A stretch of DNA of 39,153 nt, from the NCBI GenBank assembly GCA_017849575.1, contig JAFIGV010000021.1, forward strand, positions 1 to 39,153. The letters are read 5' to 3'. Both the position numbers and the translations under genes were made by a program. Shown here one piece after another: positions 1-7,354 of the stretch. The notes beneath the pieces were generated by a model. The model was not told the DNA's origin. It was given only the letters and a program-made list of their open reading frames with translations, and ran no database searches. Position 1 is the stretch's first letter. Every line of letters starts with the position of its first letter. The DNA comes from Flavipsychrobacter sp. (GTDB taxonomy: Bacteria > Bacteroidota > Bacteroidia > Chitinophagales > Chitinophagaceae).

Positions 1-19
1 GCTCTGCGCCAGGCCACCG

Positions 20-48
20 CACGTCCCCTCTCAAGAGGGGAGGTCGTG
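20..48. repeat. GC-rich palindromic hairpin
   Basis: A perfect CCCCTC/GAGGGG stem around a TCAA loop (25-40) is flanked by CACG (20-23) and CGTG (45-48), which extend the fold. The CTCC/GGAG-type composition resembles the palindromic element between rplQ and rpoA at 5187-5304. It could be an arm of the same interspersed element family or the terminator of a gene ending left of the window. No coding frame is supported here. Confidence 0.5.
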
Positions 49-108
49 GAGCCAGGAACTTCGTTCAACAATGTCAAATTGCCGAATTAGCTCATTGGCT
101 AATTATCT

Positions 109-179
109 TCAAATCCTCAAATTTTCAAATCTTCAAATCAATTTTGCCCCATTGGCTAATTGGCTAATTGGCTAATTGG
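109..179. repeat. Two adjacent 8-bp-period tandem repeats
   Basis: Four near-copies of TCAAATCT occupy 109-140, and 3.6 exact copies of ATTGGCTA occupy 151-179. Related ATTGGCTAATTA-like sequence also occurs at 94-104. Both arrays have the same period. AT-rich octamer arrays like these occur between genes in many Bacteroidota genomes, usually with no assigned function. Positions 1-254 hold no convincing gene. Confidence 0.75.
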
Positions 180-221
180 TCAATTACCAAATTGTCGCAG
201 CAGCCAATTGAGATAAAGACT

Positions 222-229
222 TAGATTTG
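222..229 (+). promoter_or_regulatory. Candidate -7 box (TAGATTTG) for the Nramp gene
   Basis: TAGATTTG matches the Bacteroidota -7 consensus TAnnTTTG and lies 25 nt before the ATG at 255. No well-spaced -33 TTG is seen (nearest TTGs at 192-194 and 208-210), so this is a partial match. Confidence 0.4.
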
Positions 230-254
230 TCTAAAAATATTTTTTAACGAGCCA

Positions 255-2135
255 ATGTCTCATCCTGTTTCTGATAAATCACTAGCAGACGTTCACGAAA
301 GCATAGACCCTCAACAATCGAAAAAAAGATGGCGGCGGGTGGCAGCGTTTTTCGGACCTGCTTATCTGGTAAGCGTAGGCTACATGGATCCGGGCAACTG
401 GGCAACGGACCTTGCCGGCGGCAGCCAGTTTGGATACACACTCATTTGGGTACTGCTCATGAGCAACCTGATGGCGCTGCTGCTGCAATCGCTGGCTGCA
501 AGGTTGGGGATAGTGCAGGGGCGCGATCTCGCGCAGTGTAATCGCGAAACCTACCCCCAGTCGGTCAACTTCATTCTTTACCTACTTGCAGAAATCGCCA
601 TCGCCGCCTGCGATCTTGCTGAAGTGTTGGGAATGGCTATTGGCTTAAACCTGCTGCTTGGGATTCCCTTGCTCTGGGGCGTATCGCTCACCCTTTTTGA
701 TACGCTGTTGCTGCTCTATCTGCAACGTCTTGGAATGCGAAAAATGGAAGCCTTCATCATTACGCTCGTCATTATTATAGGCGGATGTTTTCTTGTTGAA
801 ATTTTTCTTGCCAAACCCGACTTTGCGGACGTAGCCAATGGCTTTATTCCACGACTGCCCAACAGTGCTGCCCTATACATCGCCATCGGCATCATTGGCG
901 CTACGGTAATGCCCCATAACCTTTATCTCCATTCGGCGCTGGTGCAGACCCGAAAGATTGACCGCGACGAAAAATCGGTGAGGAAAGCCATAAAACTCAA
1001 TGTGCTCGACAGCACCATTGCGCTGAATGCTGCCTTTTTTGTGAACGCCGCCATCCTCATTCTTGCCGCTGCTGTATTTTACCGCACGGGGAATCATGAA
1101 GTTGCCGCCATGAAGGATGCGCATAAACTGCTGGCACCGCTGCTGGGTAACCAATGGGCGCCGCACTTATTTGCTATTGCACTGATTGCCGCCGGACAAA
1201 GCTCCACCGTTACCGGTACACTTGCCGGACAAATCGTGATGGAAGGATACCTCCGATTGCGTATCAACCCCTGGGCAAGAAGAATACTGACGCGCCTGCT
1301 GGCTATTGTACCGGCTGTATTGGTGATACTAATTATGGGAGAAGAAATGGTGGATGAAATGCTGGTCTTCAGTCAGGTGCTACTGAGCATGCAGCTTGCC
1401 TTTGCCATTATTCCGCTGATACATTTTGTGAGCGACAAAAAGAAGATGGGCACATTTACCATCAACATCGCTACAAAGATTGCCGCATGGGTCATTGCCG
1501 CAATCATCGTGGTGCTTAACCTTAAGTTGGTGTACGAAACTGCACTCACCTGGCTGCAACAGGCAGAGACTTCTGTCATCCGGACGCTGATCATTGCCGG
1601 AGAAACGGGGCTGGTCATTTTGCTGGTCGTCACCATTCTCTACCCGTTGATATTGAAACGGCGCGCCACTCATATCGGTGTGCATAACGACATTCTGTTT
1701 GACGACCTAAAAGGCGCTGGGCAACAGTCTTTTAAAAAAATTGCACTTGCCCTCGACTACAGCAAGGACGATAAGAACGTGATCCGCTATGCCTTTCAAC
1801 TTGGAGATGCCCATACGGAATTTGTAATGATCCATATTGTGGAAAGCGCTTCCGCAAAACTAATAGGCGCCGAAAGTGAAGACTACGAGACCCGGGAAGA
1901 CAGGAAGGCGCTGATGGAATATGTCCGCTTCTTCGAACAGGAAGGTAAAAAAGCTATACCCGCTTTGGGCTACAGAAATCGTACGGTAGAAATAGCGCGG
2001 CTGGTAAAAGAACACGGCGCAGACCTGCTGATCGTGGGCAGTCACGGACATGCGGGGGTAAAAGATTTTGTGCTGGGCGAAACGATCAACCGCGTGCGGC
2101 ATCTGATTGATATTCCCATTTTTATTGCCCGTTAA
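255..2135 (+). CDS. Nramp-family divalent metal transporter with C-terminal universal stress domain
   Basis: The protein (626 aa) is predicted to import Mn2+/Fe2+ with protons across the inner membrane. Residues ~30-470 form the multi-helix Nramp core, with the metal-binding DPGN motif of helix 1 (45-48) and the MPH motif of helix 6 (in MPHNLYLHS), plus the family segment GQSSTVTGTLAGQI. Residues ~493-626 are a universal stress protein (UspA) fold with the nucleotide-binding pattern GxxG-9x-G (GSHGHAGVKDFVLGET); the usual Ser/Thr after the last Gly is Glu here. Classical MntH proteins are about 400-450 aa, so the Usp tail is an added cytoplasmic domain that may sense nucleotide. The ATG at 255 gives the Nramp-like N-terminus. 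The next gene follows after 54 nt on the same strand. Confidence 0.93.
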   Translation: MSHPVSDKSLADVHESIDPQQSKKRWRRVAAFFGPAYLVSVGYMDPGNWATDLAGGSQFGYTLIWVLLMSNLMALLLQSLAARLGIVQGRDLAQCNRETYPQSVNFILYLLAEIAIAACDLAEVLGMAIGLNLLLGIPLLWGVSLTLFDTLLLLYLQRLGMRKMEAFIITLVIIIGGCFLVEIFLAKPDFADVANGFIPRLPNSAALYIAIGIIGATVMPHNLYLHSALVQTRKIDRDEKSVRKAIKLNVLDSTIALNAAFFVNAAILILAAAVFYRTGNHEVAAMKDAHKLLAPLLGNQWAPHLFAIALIAAGQSSTVTGTLAGQIVMEGYLRLRINPWARRILTRLLAIVPAVLVILIMGEEMVDEMLVFSQVLLSMQLAFAIIPLIHFVSDKKKMGTFTINIATKIAAWVIAAIIVVLNLKLVYETALTWLQQAETSVIRTLIIAGETGLVILLVVTILYPLILKRRATHIGVHNDILFDDLKGAGQQSFKKIALALDYSKDDKNVIRYAFQLGDAHTEFVMIHIVESASAKLIGAESEDYETREDRKALMEYVRFFEQEGKKAIPALGYRNRTVEIARLVKEHGADLLIVGSHGHAGVKDFVLGETINRVRHLIDIPIFIAR

Positions 2136-2189
2136 GCTACGCTCAGAAAACCATCGGACATTGTATATTTATTCTTTCCTTACAGCGCA

Positions 2190-3881
2190 ATGAGTAAGCA
2201 AAAAAACAAAATCGCTACCGCGGCAAAACTGGAAATATCCGCACCAGCCGCAAAAGCCTTTTCGATAAAATATCCCCTCCTCTGGTTAATCGCCATTACG
2301 GTGCTGCTCTATATTTCCAGCATGCAGTTTGGCTTTACCGAGTTGGACGATTCCATTTTTATCCGCGATCTGCATCGGTACAACGAAGATTTTACCAACC
2401 TTCTCACCTCGTTTAAGCGCGGTGTTTTTGATGCCACAAAAGACACGTATTATCGCCCGGTTTTCCTCGACTCAATGATTCTCAATTATCATCTGAGCGA
2501 AGAAGACATAGCCGGCTATCGTCTCGTCAATCTATTGCTGCATGTGCTCAGTGTGGTGTTCCTTTTCCGGCTGTTGAAAAAGCTTCGCATCAGCGACATG
2601 AATGCTTTTTTGCTAAGCCTCATTTTTGCTGTACACCCGGTTTTGAGCCAGGCAGTAGTTTGGATACCCGGAAGGAATGATACTTTGATGGCGGTGTTTC
2701 TGCTTCCTTACTTCATGATGGCAATCGATTTTGCCCGCACCCGAAAACCCGCTACGCTCGCAGCTTCTGTGCTCCTGCTGCTCGCTGCAATCTTTACCAA
2801 AGAAACAGCGTTGCTGGCACCTGCCGCCGCCTTTGTTCTGGTTGTTATCATACTACGACATAAGTGGTCGGAGAAACCCATGCTGATCCAATACGGACTA
2901 TGGGCTATGGCAGCGATCATCTATCTCGCAGCCCGGTCTGCCGCTACACTTCAGCACGAAGCGCTGCAACCTTCACAGATGCTCCGCGATTTTGCCGGCA
3001 GAATACCCTTGTTGTTTCAGTACTTCGGGAAGATTCTGCTGCCATTCAACCTTAGTGTCTTTCCAGTGCAGCAGGATACTACGATTATTTTCGGACTGTT
3101 GGCTGTCATCCTCTTTGTTGCCTTAGTTTTCTTTTCGCAAGAAAAAAACAAGCGGCATATTGCAGGAGGCTTGCTTGTATTTCTGATTTTTTTACTGCCG
3201 GTGATGCTGGTACCTAACAAGCTTACAGGACAGGCTTTCGAACACCGGCTCTACCTGCCGATCATTGGCGTGCTGATAGCACTTTCTCAAACGGCATTGT
3301 TTCGCAATAAGCTTTCACCCTTGCAACAATTGTATCTGATCGGAGGAATCTCAGCAGGATTTGCGATCATCAATTACAACCATCAACAAAAGTTCACCGA
3401 TCCGCTTACCTTCTGGCAGTCCGCCGCAGAAAGTTCGCCGCATTCTGCCTATGCTGTAATGATGTATGCAGCAAGAGTGGAGGACAAAAAAGAAGGCTAC
3501 GCCTTGATGCGAAGAGCGTATCAGCTCAATCCTGAAGAAAAATACATCAACTACTACTACGGTGTCATGCTGCAAAATCAAGACTCCGTATTGGAGTCGG
3601 AAAAGCATTTCCTTAAAGAGCAAGAAATCTCCGACTACTATGAATGTGATTTCTACCTGGCACAGATTGATCACAAAAGGCAGAATTTACCCGGAGCAGA
3701 AAAGCATCTGGAACGGTACATTACCCGCGACTCGATGAACGCACCTGCCAACAGCAATCTGCTGCTGCTATATCTTGAAGAAAAAAAGAAACAAAAGGCG
3801 ATACAACACATCAGCAATATGCAGCGAAGAGGATTTACTGTGCCGGCAACGCTTATACAGCAGGCTCAGGCACTGCCTTAG
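2190..3881 (+). CDS. Polytopic GT-C-like membrane protein with C-terminal TPRs (TMTC-like)
   Basis: The protein (563 aa) starts with a short cytoplasmic segment and a first transmembrane helix (~28-46). The luminal-loop acidic pair DD at 53-54 (ELDDS) and YYRP at 87-90 follow, an arrangement typical of GT-C glycosyltransferases of the PMT/TMTC kind. Roughly ten further hydrophobic helices run to about residue 405. The last ~150 residues are soluble and helical with TPR-like segments (for example around RAYQLNPEEKYINYYYGVML). It probably transfers sugars from a lipid-linked donor to periplasmic or exported targets, but donor and acceptor cannot be read from the sequence. It is probably co-transcribed with the Nramp gene, without obvious functional linkage. 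Confidence 0.72.
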   Translation: MSKQKNKIATAAKLEISAPAAKAFSIKYPLLWLIAITVLLYISSMQFGFTELDDSIFIRDLHRYNEDFTNLLTSFKRGVFDATKDTYYRPVFLDSMILNYHLSEEDIAGYRLVNLLLHVLSVVFLFRLLKKLRISDMNAFLLSLIFAVHPVLSQAVVWIPGRNDTLMAVFLLPYFMMAIDFARTRKPATLAASVLLLLAAIFTKETALLAPAAAFVLVVIILRHKWSEKPMLIQYGLWAMAAIIYLAARSAATLQHEALQPSQMLRDFAGRIPLLFQYFGKILLPFNLSVFPVQQDTTIIFGLLAVILFVALVFFSQEKNKRHIAGGLLVFLIFLLPVMLVPNKLTGQAFEHRLYLPIIGVLIALSQTALFRNKLSPLQQLYLIGGISAGFAIINYNHQQKFTDPLTFWQSAAESSPHSAYAVMMYAARVEDKKEGYALMRRAYQLNPEEKYINYYYGVMLQNQDSVLESEKHFLKEQEISDYYECDFYLAQIDHKRQNLPGAEKHLERYITRDSMNAPANSNLLLLYLEEKKKQKAIQHISNMQRRGFTVPATLIQQAQALP

Positions 3882-3969
3882 AAAAATTGACTGCCTTAAT
3901 CTGCCGATAGAATATTATGAAGCGAACTGAAGAATGCTTGTGGTAACATTGCGCTGAAAAAACATCGAC

Positions 3970-4485
3970 ATGTCCCATAAAGAAGCATTGCTAAACGAAG
4001 TAAAAGCAGAAGCTGCCAACACAAGAAAGATCCTCGAACGCGTGCCGGAAGCGCATTTTGCCTTTCAGCCCCATGAAAAATCCATGACGCTACAGCGGCT
4101 GGCAGCACACGTAGCCGAGATACCGCACTGGGCTACCCGTTCCTTAACCACAGACGACTACGATATGCTTGCGAGCTATCATAAACCCAATCAGATACAC
4201 AACCATCAGGAACTTTTGGCGCTTCATGACAAGAACGTACAGGAAGCATTAGATGCCATAAGCGCCGCCGGAGATGATGAGTGGGCAAAAACATGGACGC
4301 TACGCCGGGGTGAGCATGTCATCATTCAGTTGCCGAAAGCGGTGGTTACCCGCACACTATGCTGCAATCATCTTTATCATCACCGCGGACAGCTTAGCGT
4401 GTATCTGCGGCTACTGGATGTACCGGTTCCGGGCATATACGGTCCGTCGGCAGATGATATTGCTGCGATGGCTGCAAAAAATTAA
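3970..4485 (+). CDS. DinB family protein
   Basis: The 171-aa protein has the DinB/YfiT four-helix-bundle pattern: an N-terminal helix followed by FAFQPHEKSMTLQRLAAHVAE with a candidate metal-ligand His47, and a C-terminal NHLYHHRGQLSVYLR segment supplying His134 and His138. These three histidines match the usual metal triad. Family members include thiol-dependent S-transferases (bacillithiol or mycothiol) and many proteins of unknown substrate, so the reaction is not known. It is last in the + strand run and converges on rplQ with a shared hairpin between. Confidence 0.88.
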   Translation: MSHKEALLNEVKAEAANTRKILERVPEAHFAFQPHEKSMTLQRLAAHVAEIPHWATRSLTTDDYDMLASYHKPNQIHNHQELLALHDKNVQEALDAISAAGDDEWAKTWTLRRGEHVIIQLPKAVVTRTLCCNHLYHHRGQLSVYLRLLDVPVPGIYGPSADDIAAMAAKN

Positions 4486-4508
4486 GAAAGGAACATACTG
4501 GAGCATAG

Positions 4509-4538
4509 AAAATGGCTGCCCGATTGAGCAGCCATTTT
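4509..4538. terminator. Bidirectional intrinsic terminator between DinB and rplQ genes
   Basis: An 11-bp perfect stem (4509-4519 with 4528-4538) encloses an 8-nt loop. The stem ends in AAAA/TTTT, giving a U-run on either strand. It lies between the convergent ends of the DinB gene (4485) and rplQ (4563), so it can stop both transcripts. Confidence 0.85.
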
Positions 4539-4562
4539 ACTTATACTTTGGAAAATTAAAGC

Positions 4563-5138
4563 CTATGCAGTTGTATCTTCCGCCGCGTCCTGTGCCGGAG
4601 CTTCAGGAGTTGTCGCTTCTTCAGTAGCAGGAGCTTCAGCGGGCATTTCTGCTTCAGCTACGGGTACTGCTGTTGCTGTGGCATCCACCTGAGCAACTTC
4701 TTCTTTCTTTGCACCACCGCTACGACGGCTACGACGAGTTTTCTTAGCAGCACTGTCCTTGCTGTCTTTGCCATAGATTTCGTTGAAATCCACCAGCTCG
4801 ATCATTGCCATTTCGGCAGCATCGCCCATACGCGGTTGCAGCTTAATGATGCGCGTATAACCACCCGGGCGGTTGGCTACTTTGTCGCCGATAGCACCAA
4901 AGAGTTCTTTGATTGCTTCCTTGTCTTGCAGATAGCTAAACACAACGCGGCGGTTGTGCATACTGTCATTTTTAGAGCGGGTAATCAATGGCTCAACATA
5001 AACACGCAGGCTTTTTGCCTTGGTAAGTGTGGTAACGATGCGCTTGTGCTCAATAAGCTGGCAAGCGAGGTTAGACATGAGCGCTTTTCTGTGGGACGCT
5101 GTACGTCCTAAATTTTTGATTTTGTCTCCGTGACGCAT
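4563..5138 (-). CDS. rplQ: 50S ribosomal protein L17 with Ala/Glu-rich tail
   Basis: L17 sits near the peptide exit tunnel of the large subunit. Residues 1 to ~125 carry the full family signature from [20 protein letters not shown] through [11 protein letters not shown] and [13 protein letters not shown]. The protein is 191 aa, against about 115-130 aa for typical L17. The extra ~65 residues start with a Lys/Arg-rich patch ([15 protein letters not shown]) and continue as a low-complexity Ala/Glu/Thr/Pro tail, probably disordered. It lies directly downstream of rpoA, as in the classical alpha operon, but separated by a palindromic element. Confidence 0.97.
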   Translation of the reverse strand: MRHGDKIKNLGRTASHRKALMSNLACQLIEHKRIVTTLTKAKSLRVYVEPLITRSKNDSMHNRRVVFSYLQDKEAIKELFGAIGDKVANRPGGYTRIIKLQPRMGDAAEMAMIELVDFNEIYGKDSKDSAAKKTRRSRRSGGAKKEEVAQVDATATAVPVAEAEMPAEAPATEEATTPEAPAQDAAEDTTA

Positions 5139-5186
5139 GACGATTGTTGTTTTAAAAATAAGACCTACACCGTGTCAAGGTATGTA

Positions 5187-5304
5187 AGCCTCCCCCGCCC
5201 GCTCCTGAGGAGGGGTGAGGTTTGGTTATACAAATTGATTAAAGAACTTCTATTTTGCCTACCAGCGGTTATTGCTCCTCCCTTTCGGGGAGGTGGGGAG
5301 GGCT
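5187..5304. repeat. 118-bp palindromic element between rpoA and rplQ (MITE-like)
   Basis: The ends are imperfect terminal inverted repeats: 5187-5199 (AGCCTCCCCCGCC) against the complement of 5292-5304 (AGCCCTCCCCACC), 11 of 13 matching. Each arm also folds on itself: CTCC/GGAG near 5201-5211, and CTCCCTTTCGGGGAG near 5278-5292. The AT-rich middle carries no gene. The right end abuts the rpoA stop codon. This looks like a non-autonomous repeat element or bacterial interspersed palindrome. No target-site duplication was established. Confidence 0.6.
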
Positions 5305-5305
5305 A

Positions 5306-6304
5306 CTAATCTTCGCTTCTTTGCAAGCGGCTGATGTCCATACCGAAGTGCAGACCTCTTTCGCCCAAAACCTGCTCTATTTCAGAAAGTGATTTCTGAC
5401 CGAAGTTGCGGAACTTCATCAGTTCTTCCTGAGTATATTGTACCAGCTCGCTCAGTGAGTTGATCTTGGCAGCTTTCAGACAGTTGAAGGCACGTACAGA
5501 AAGTTCAAGATCTTCAAGTGGTGTTTGCAATACCTTTCGCAGTTGCAATGTCTCTTCATCAACGATGGCTTCTTTTTCTTCGCGCTTGGTATCGAGGCTG
5601 ATGTTTTCATCGGTGATGATCATCAGATGCTGGATCAGGATGCGGCTGGCTTCCTTCACCGCTTCTTCCGGATGGATGGTACCATCGGTAGAAACTTCCA
5701 TGATCAGCTTTTCGAAGTCGGTACGCTGCTCAACACGCGTATTCTCAATGCTGTACTTCACATTTTTGATCGGAGTGTAGATAGAGTCAATCGCGATGAT
5801 GCCCATGGGAGCGCCCTCTTTGGGACGGTTGTCTTCCGCAGGTACATAACCACGACCTTTTCCTATAAACAATTCGATCTGGAAGGTAGTTCCAGGCTCC
5901 ATGTTGCAGATCACCAGTTCAGGATTCATCACTTCAAAGTTGGGAAGTGCATCACCGATCATACCGGCAGTGAACGTTTCCTGACCTTTGATGGTCAGCT
6001 CTACACGGTCTGAATGAACATCATGCTCAGCCGCTTTTTTCAAACGAACTTGTTTGAGGTTGAGGATGATCTCTGTAACGTCTTCGAGCACACCTTTGAT
6101 GGTAGCAAATTCATGGTCTGCACCCTGCACTTTGATAGAAGTGATCGCATAACCTTCGAGTGAAGAAAGCAATACGCGACGCAGGGCATTACCAATAGTT
6201 ACACCGTAGCCTGGCTCAAGCGGACGGAATTCAAACTGAGCTTCAAAATCTGTAGCTTTTTGAAGAACGATCTTGTCTGGTTTCTGGAAATTGAGAATTG
6301 CCAT
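5306..6304 (-). CDS. rpoA: DNA-directed RNA polymerase alpha subunit
   Basis: The alpha subunit dimerises to nucleate RNA polymerase assembly. The N-terminal domain shows FEFRPLEPGYGVTIGNALRR and LLSSLEGYAITSIKVQG. The C-terminal domain shows LELSVRAFNCLKAAKI and FGQKSLSEIEQVL, which contact DNA and activators. I chose the ATG at 6304 (MAILNFQKPDK), giving 332 aa, the normal length. The frame stays open for 41 codons upstream to a TTG, but that part is unlike any RpoA and is read as leader. It lies upstream of rplQ; the usual upstream neighbour rpsD is over 6 kb away. Confidence 0.98.
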   Translation of the reverse strand: MAILNFQKPDKIVLQKATDFEAQFEFRPLEPGYGVTIGNALRRVLLSSLEGYAITSIKVQGADHEFATIKGVLEDVTEIILNLKQVRLKKAAEHDVHSDRVELTIKGQETFTAGMIGDALPNFEVMNPELVICNMEPGTTFQIELFIGKGRGYVPAEDNRPKEGAPMGIIAIDSIYTPIKNVKYSIENTRVEQRTDFEKLIMEVSTDGTIHPEEAVKEASRILIQHLMIITDENISLDTKREEKEAIVDEETLQLRKVLQTPLEDLELSVRAFNCLKAAKINSLSELVQYTQEELMKFRNFGQKSLSEIEQVLGERGLHFGMDISRLQRSED

Positions 6305-6453
6305 GTTGAGAAGTTTTTCTGTTTTTTTAAGGTTTTCCCCGGGAAGATTCCCATGTTCCGCATTCGTTGCCCGGCACACTTCAAAGGCTCGGGCTCTCAC
6401 ACCCACCTTCAAATTCTTGCTTCGCAAACGGACTTAGAACTTTTTAAGGACGG

Positions 6454-6461
6454 CAAAGGTA
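6454..6461 (-). promoter_or_regulatory. Candidate -7 box (TACCTTTG) for rpoA-rplQ
   Basis: Read on the minus strand, TACCTTTG matches TAnnTTTG. It sits about 150 nt upstream of the rpoA ATG, implying a long leader. A dedicated promoter fits the separation of rpoA from the rest of the alpha operon. Upstream DNA is purine-rich on the plus strand (GGGGAAAAA repeats) and shows no clear -33 TTG. Confidence 0.5.
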
Positions 6462-6518
6462 AGGGAAAAAGGGGAAAAAGGGGAAAATGAAATAAAATAC
6501 GCCTAAAAGCCCATTAAC

Positions 6519-6857
6519 CTATTTAGCTGACTTCGCTATCATTTGTGATAACCATTTCAACTCCATATCAGAAATGCTAATTTGATCGGACTTATCATAA
6601 ATCGCAGCTAGGTAAACTGTTTCGTCTTTGATCAACACGAATGTTATCACTCTTGCTCCACCTGACTTTCCCCTTCCCTTGCTGGTTATTTGTAGTCGAA
6701 TTTTGTAAAATCCATTTCCCAAAGAAGCGTCCTGTGTGGGCTTTTCTTGTAAAGAAATGACTAATTGGCACAAATCTGATTTTAGCGATGAATACTTTTT
6801 TGCAAGCCTTTTCGCTTCCTTTTCGAATGAGGCAATGGTCTTAACCGTGTATCTCAT
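6519..6857 (-). CDS. RelE/HigB2-like type II toxin
   Basis: The 112-aa basic protein begins with a helix (SFEKEAKRLAKKYSSLKSDL). It continues with the strand pattern of the RelE/ParE fold: GFYKIRLQITSKGRGKSGGARVITF, then DETVYLAAIYDKSD. This layout, with RLQI..GKSGGARVI, is typical of HigB2-type RelE toxins, which usually cut mRNA on the ribosome. The catalytic residues cannot be certified by eye. It overlaps the 3' end of the upstream partner by 17 bp, so the pair is translationally coupled in antitoxin-first order. Confidence 0.8.
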   Translation of the reverse strand: MRYTVKTIASFEKEAKRLAKKYSSLKSDLCQLVISLQEKPTQDASLGNGFYKIRLQITSKGRGKSGGARVITFVLIKDETVYLAAIYDKSDQISISDMELKWLSQMIAKSAK

Positions 6858-7056
6858 TCAAAAAATCCTTTGCTGGTCGCGATTTTATCTTTCCTTTCGA
6901 AGCTAAAATAGCACTATTCATACTTTCAGCTATTTGCCTTATTAGCTGTTGTTTTGCTCCGGACTCATCCTGCACGTTCACGAAGTCGAAATTTTTTAGT
7001 AGTTCCATGAAGAATGGATATTTGTCGTCCTGAATTTGCAACACTACTTGTTTCAT
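6841..7056 (-). CDS. Antitoxin partner of the RelE-like toxin
   Basis: This small 71-aa protein has an N-terminal strand (KQVVLQIQDDKYPFFMELLKNF). A helical, basic C-terminal stretch (MNSAILASKGKIKSRPAKDFLNEIHG) would wrap the toxin. Position, size and the 17-bp overlap with the following RelE-like gene identify it as the antitoxin. No helix-turn-helix is evident, so self-regulation would depend on an N-terminal ribbon-type fold or the complex. It belongs to the accessory block between the two halves of the alpha operon. Confidence 0.72.
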   Translation of the reverse strand: MKQVVLQIQDDKYPFFMELLKNFDFVNVQDESGAKQQLIRQIAESMNSAILASKGKIKSRPAKDFLNEIHG

Positions 7057-7061
7057 GAAAG

Positions 7062-7069
7062 CAAATTTA
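7062..7069 (-). promoter_or_regulatory. Candidate -7 box (TAAATTTG) for the toxin-antitoxin pair
   Basis: The minus-strand TAAATTTG box ends only 5 nt before the antitoxin ATG at 7056. If used, the transcript would begin at or next to the start codon and be leaderless. No clear -33 TTG is seen. Confidence 0.45.
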
Positions 7070-7307
7070 CGGAGTTAGGCAGGAACGGCGTGCAGGAAGG
7101 AAATAAGAGTCGAAAAAGGCACCATCATCCGATTCTTACCTGGCAACCAGATTTAGAATTTTCTATGGGCGGCTGAGAAATGAAAAAATTGGAATGAATG
7201 AAAAGCGAATCAAAACATAAAAATTTGGATTCCCAGTATGGAGCGGTTTGGAATGAGATGATTACCACCCTGCTAATCATTTAGACAAAAAAACTTGTCA
7301 CGAAATT

Positions 7308-7338
7308 TTGGTTTGTTTTATAAACTAATCTACATTTG
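7308..7338 (+). promoter_or_regulatory. Bacteroidota-type promoter (-33 TTG, -7 TACATTTG)
   Basis: TTG at 7308-7310 is followed 20 nt later by TACATTTG (7331-7338). This fits the TTG/TAnnTTTG architecture used by the Bacteroidota primary sigma factor. It lies 16 nt before the ATG at 7355. The rest of 7070-7300 is AT-rich and shows no gene or clear structure. Confidence 0.7.
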
Positions 7339-7354
7339 AGTCAAATTTACAATC

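Noticed and set aside
109-179. Possible CRISPR array
   Set aside because: Units are 8 bp and tandem with no spacers; no cas genes are present.
6305-6427. N-terminal extension of rpoA by 41 codons
   Set aside because: It begins at TTG and does not resemble any alpha subunit; the ATG at 6304 gives standard length and sequence.
7070-7300. Small RNA or tRNA in the spacer
   Set aside because: No cloverleaf, no strong hairpin with T-run, and no conserved motif could be identified.
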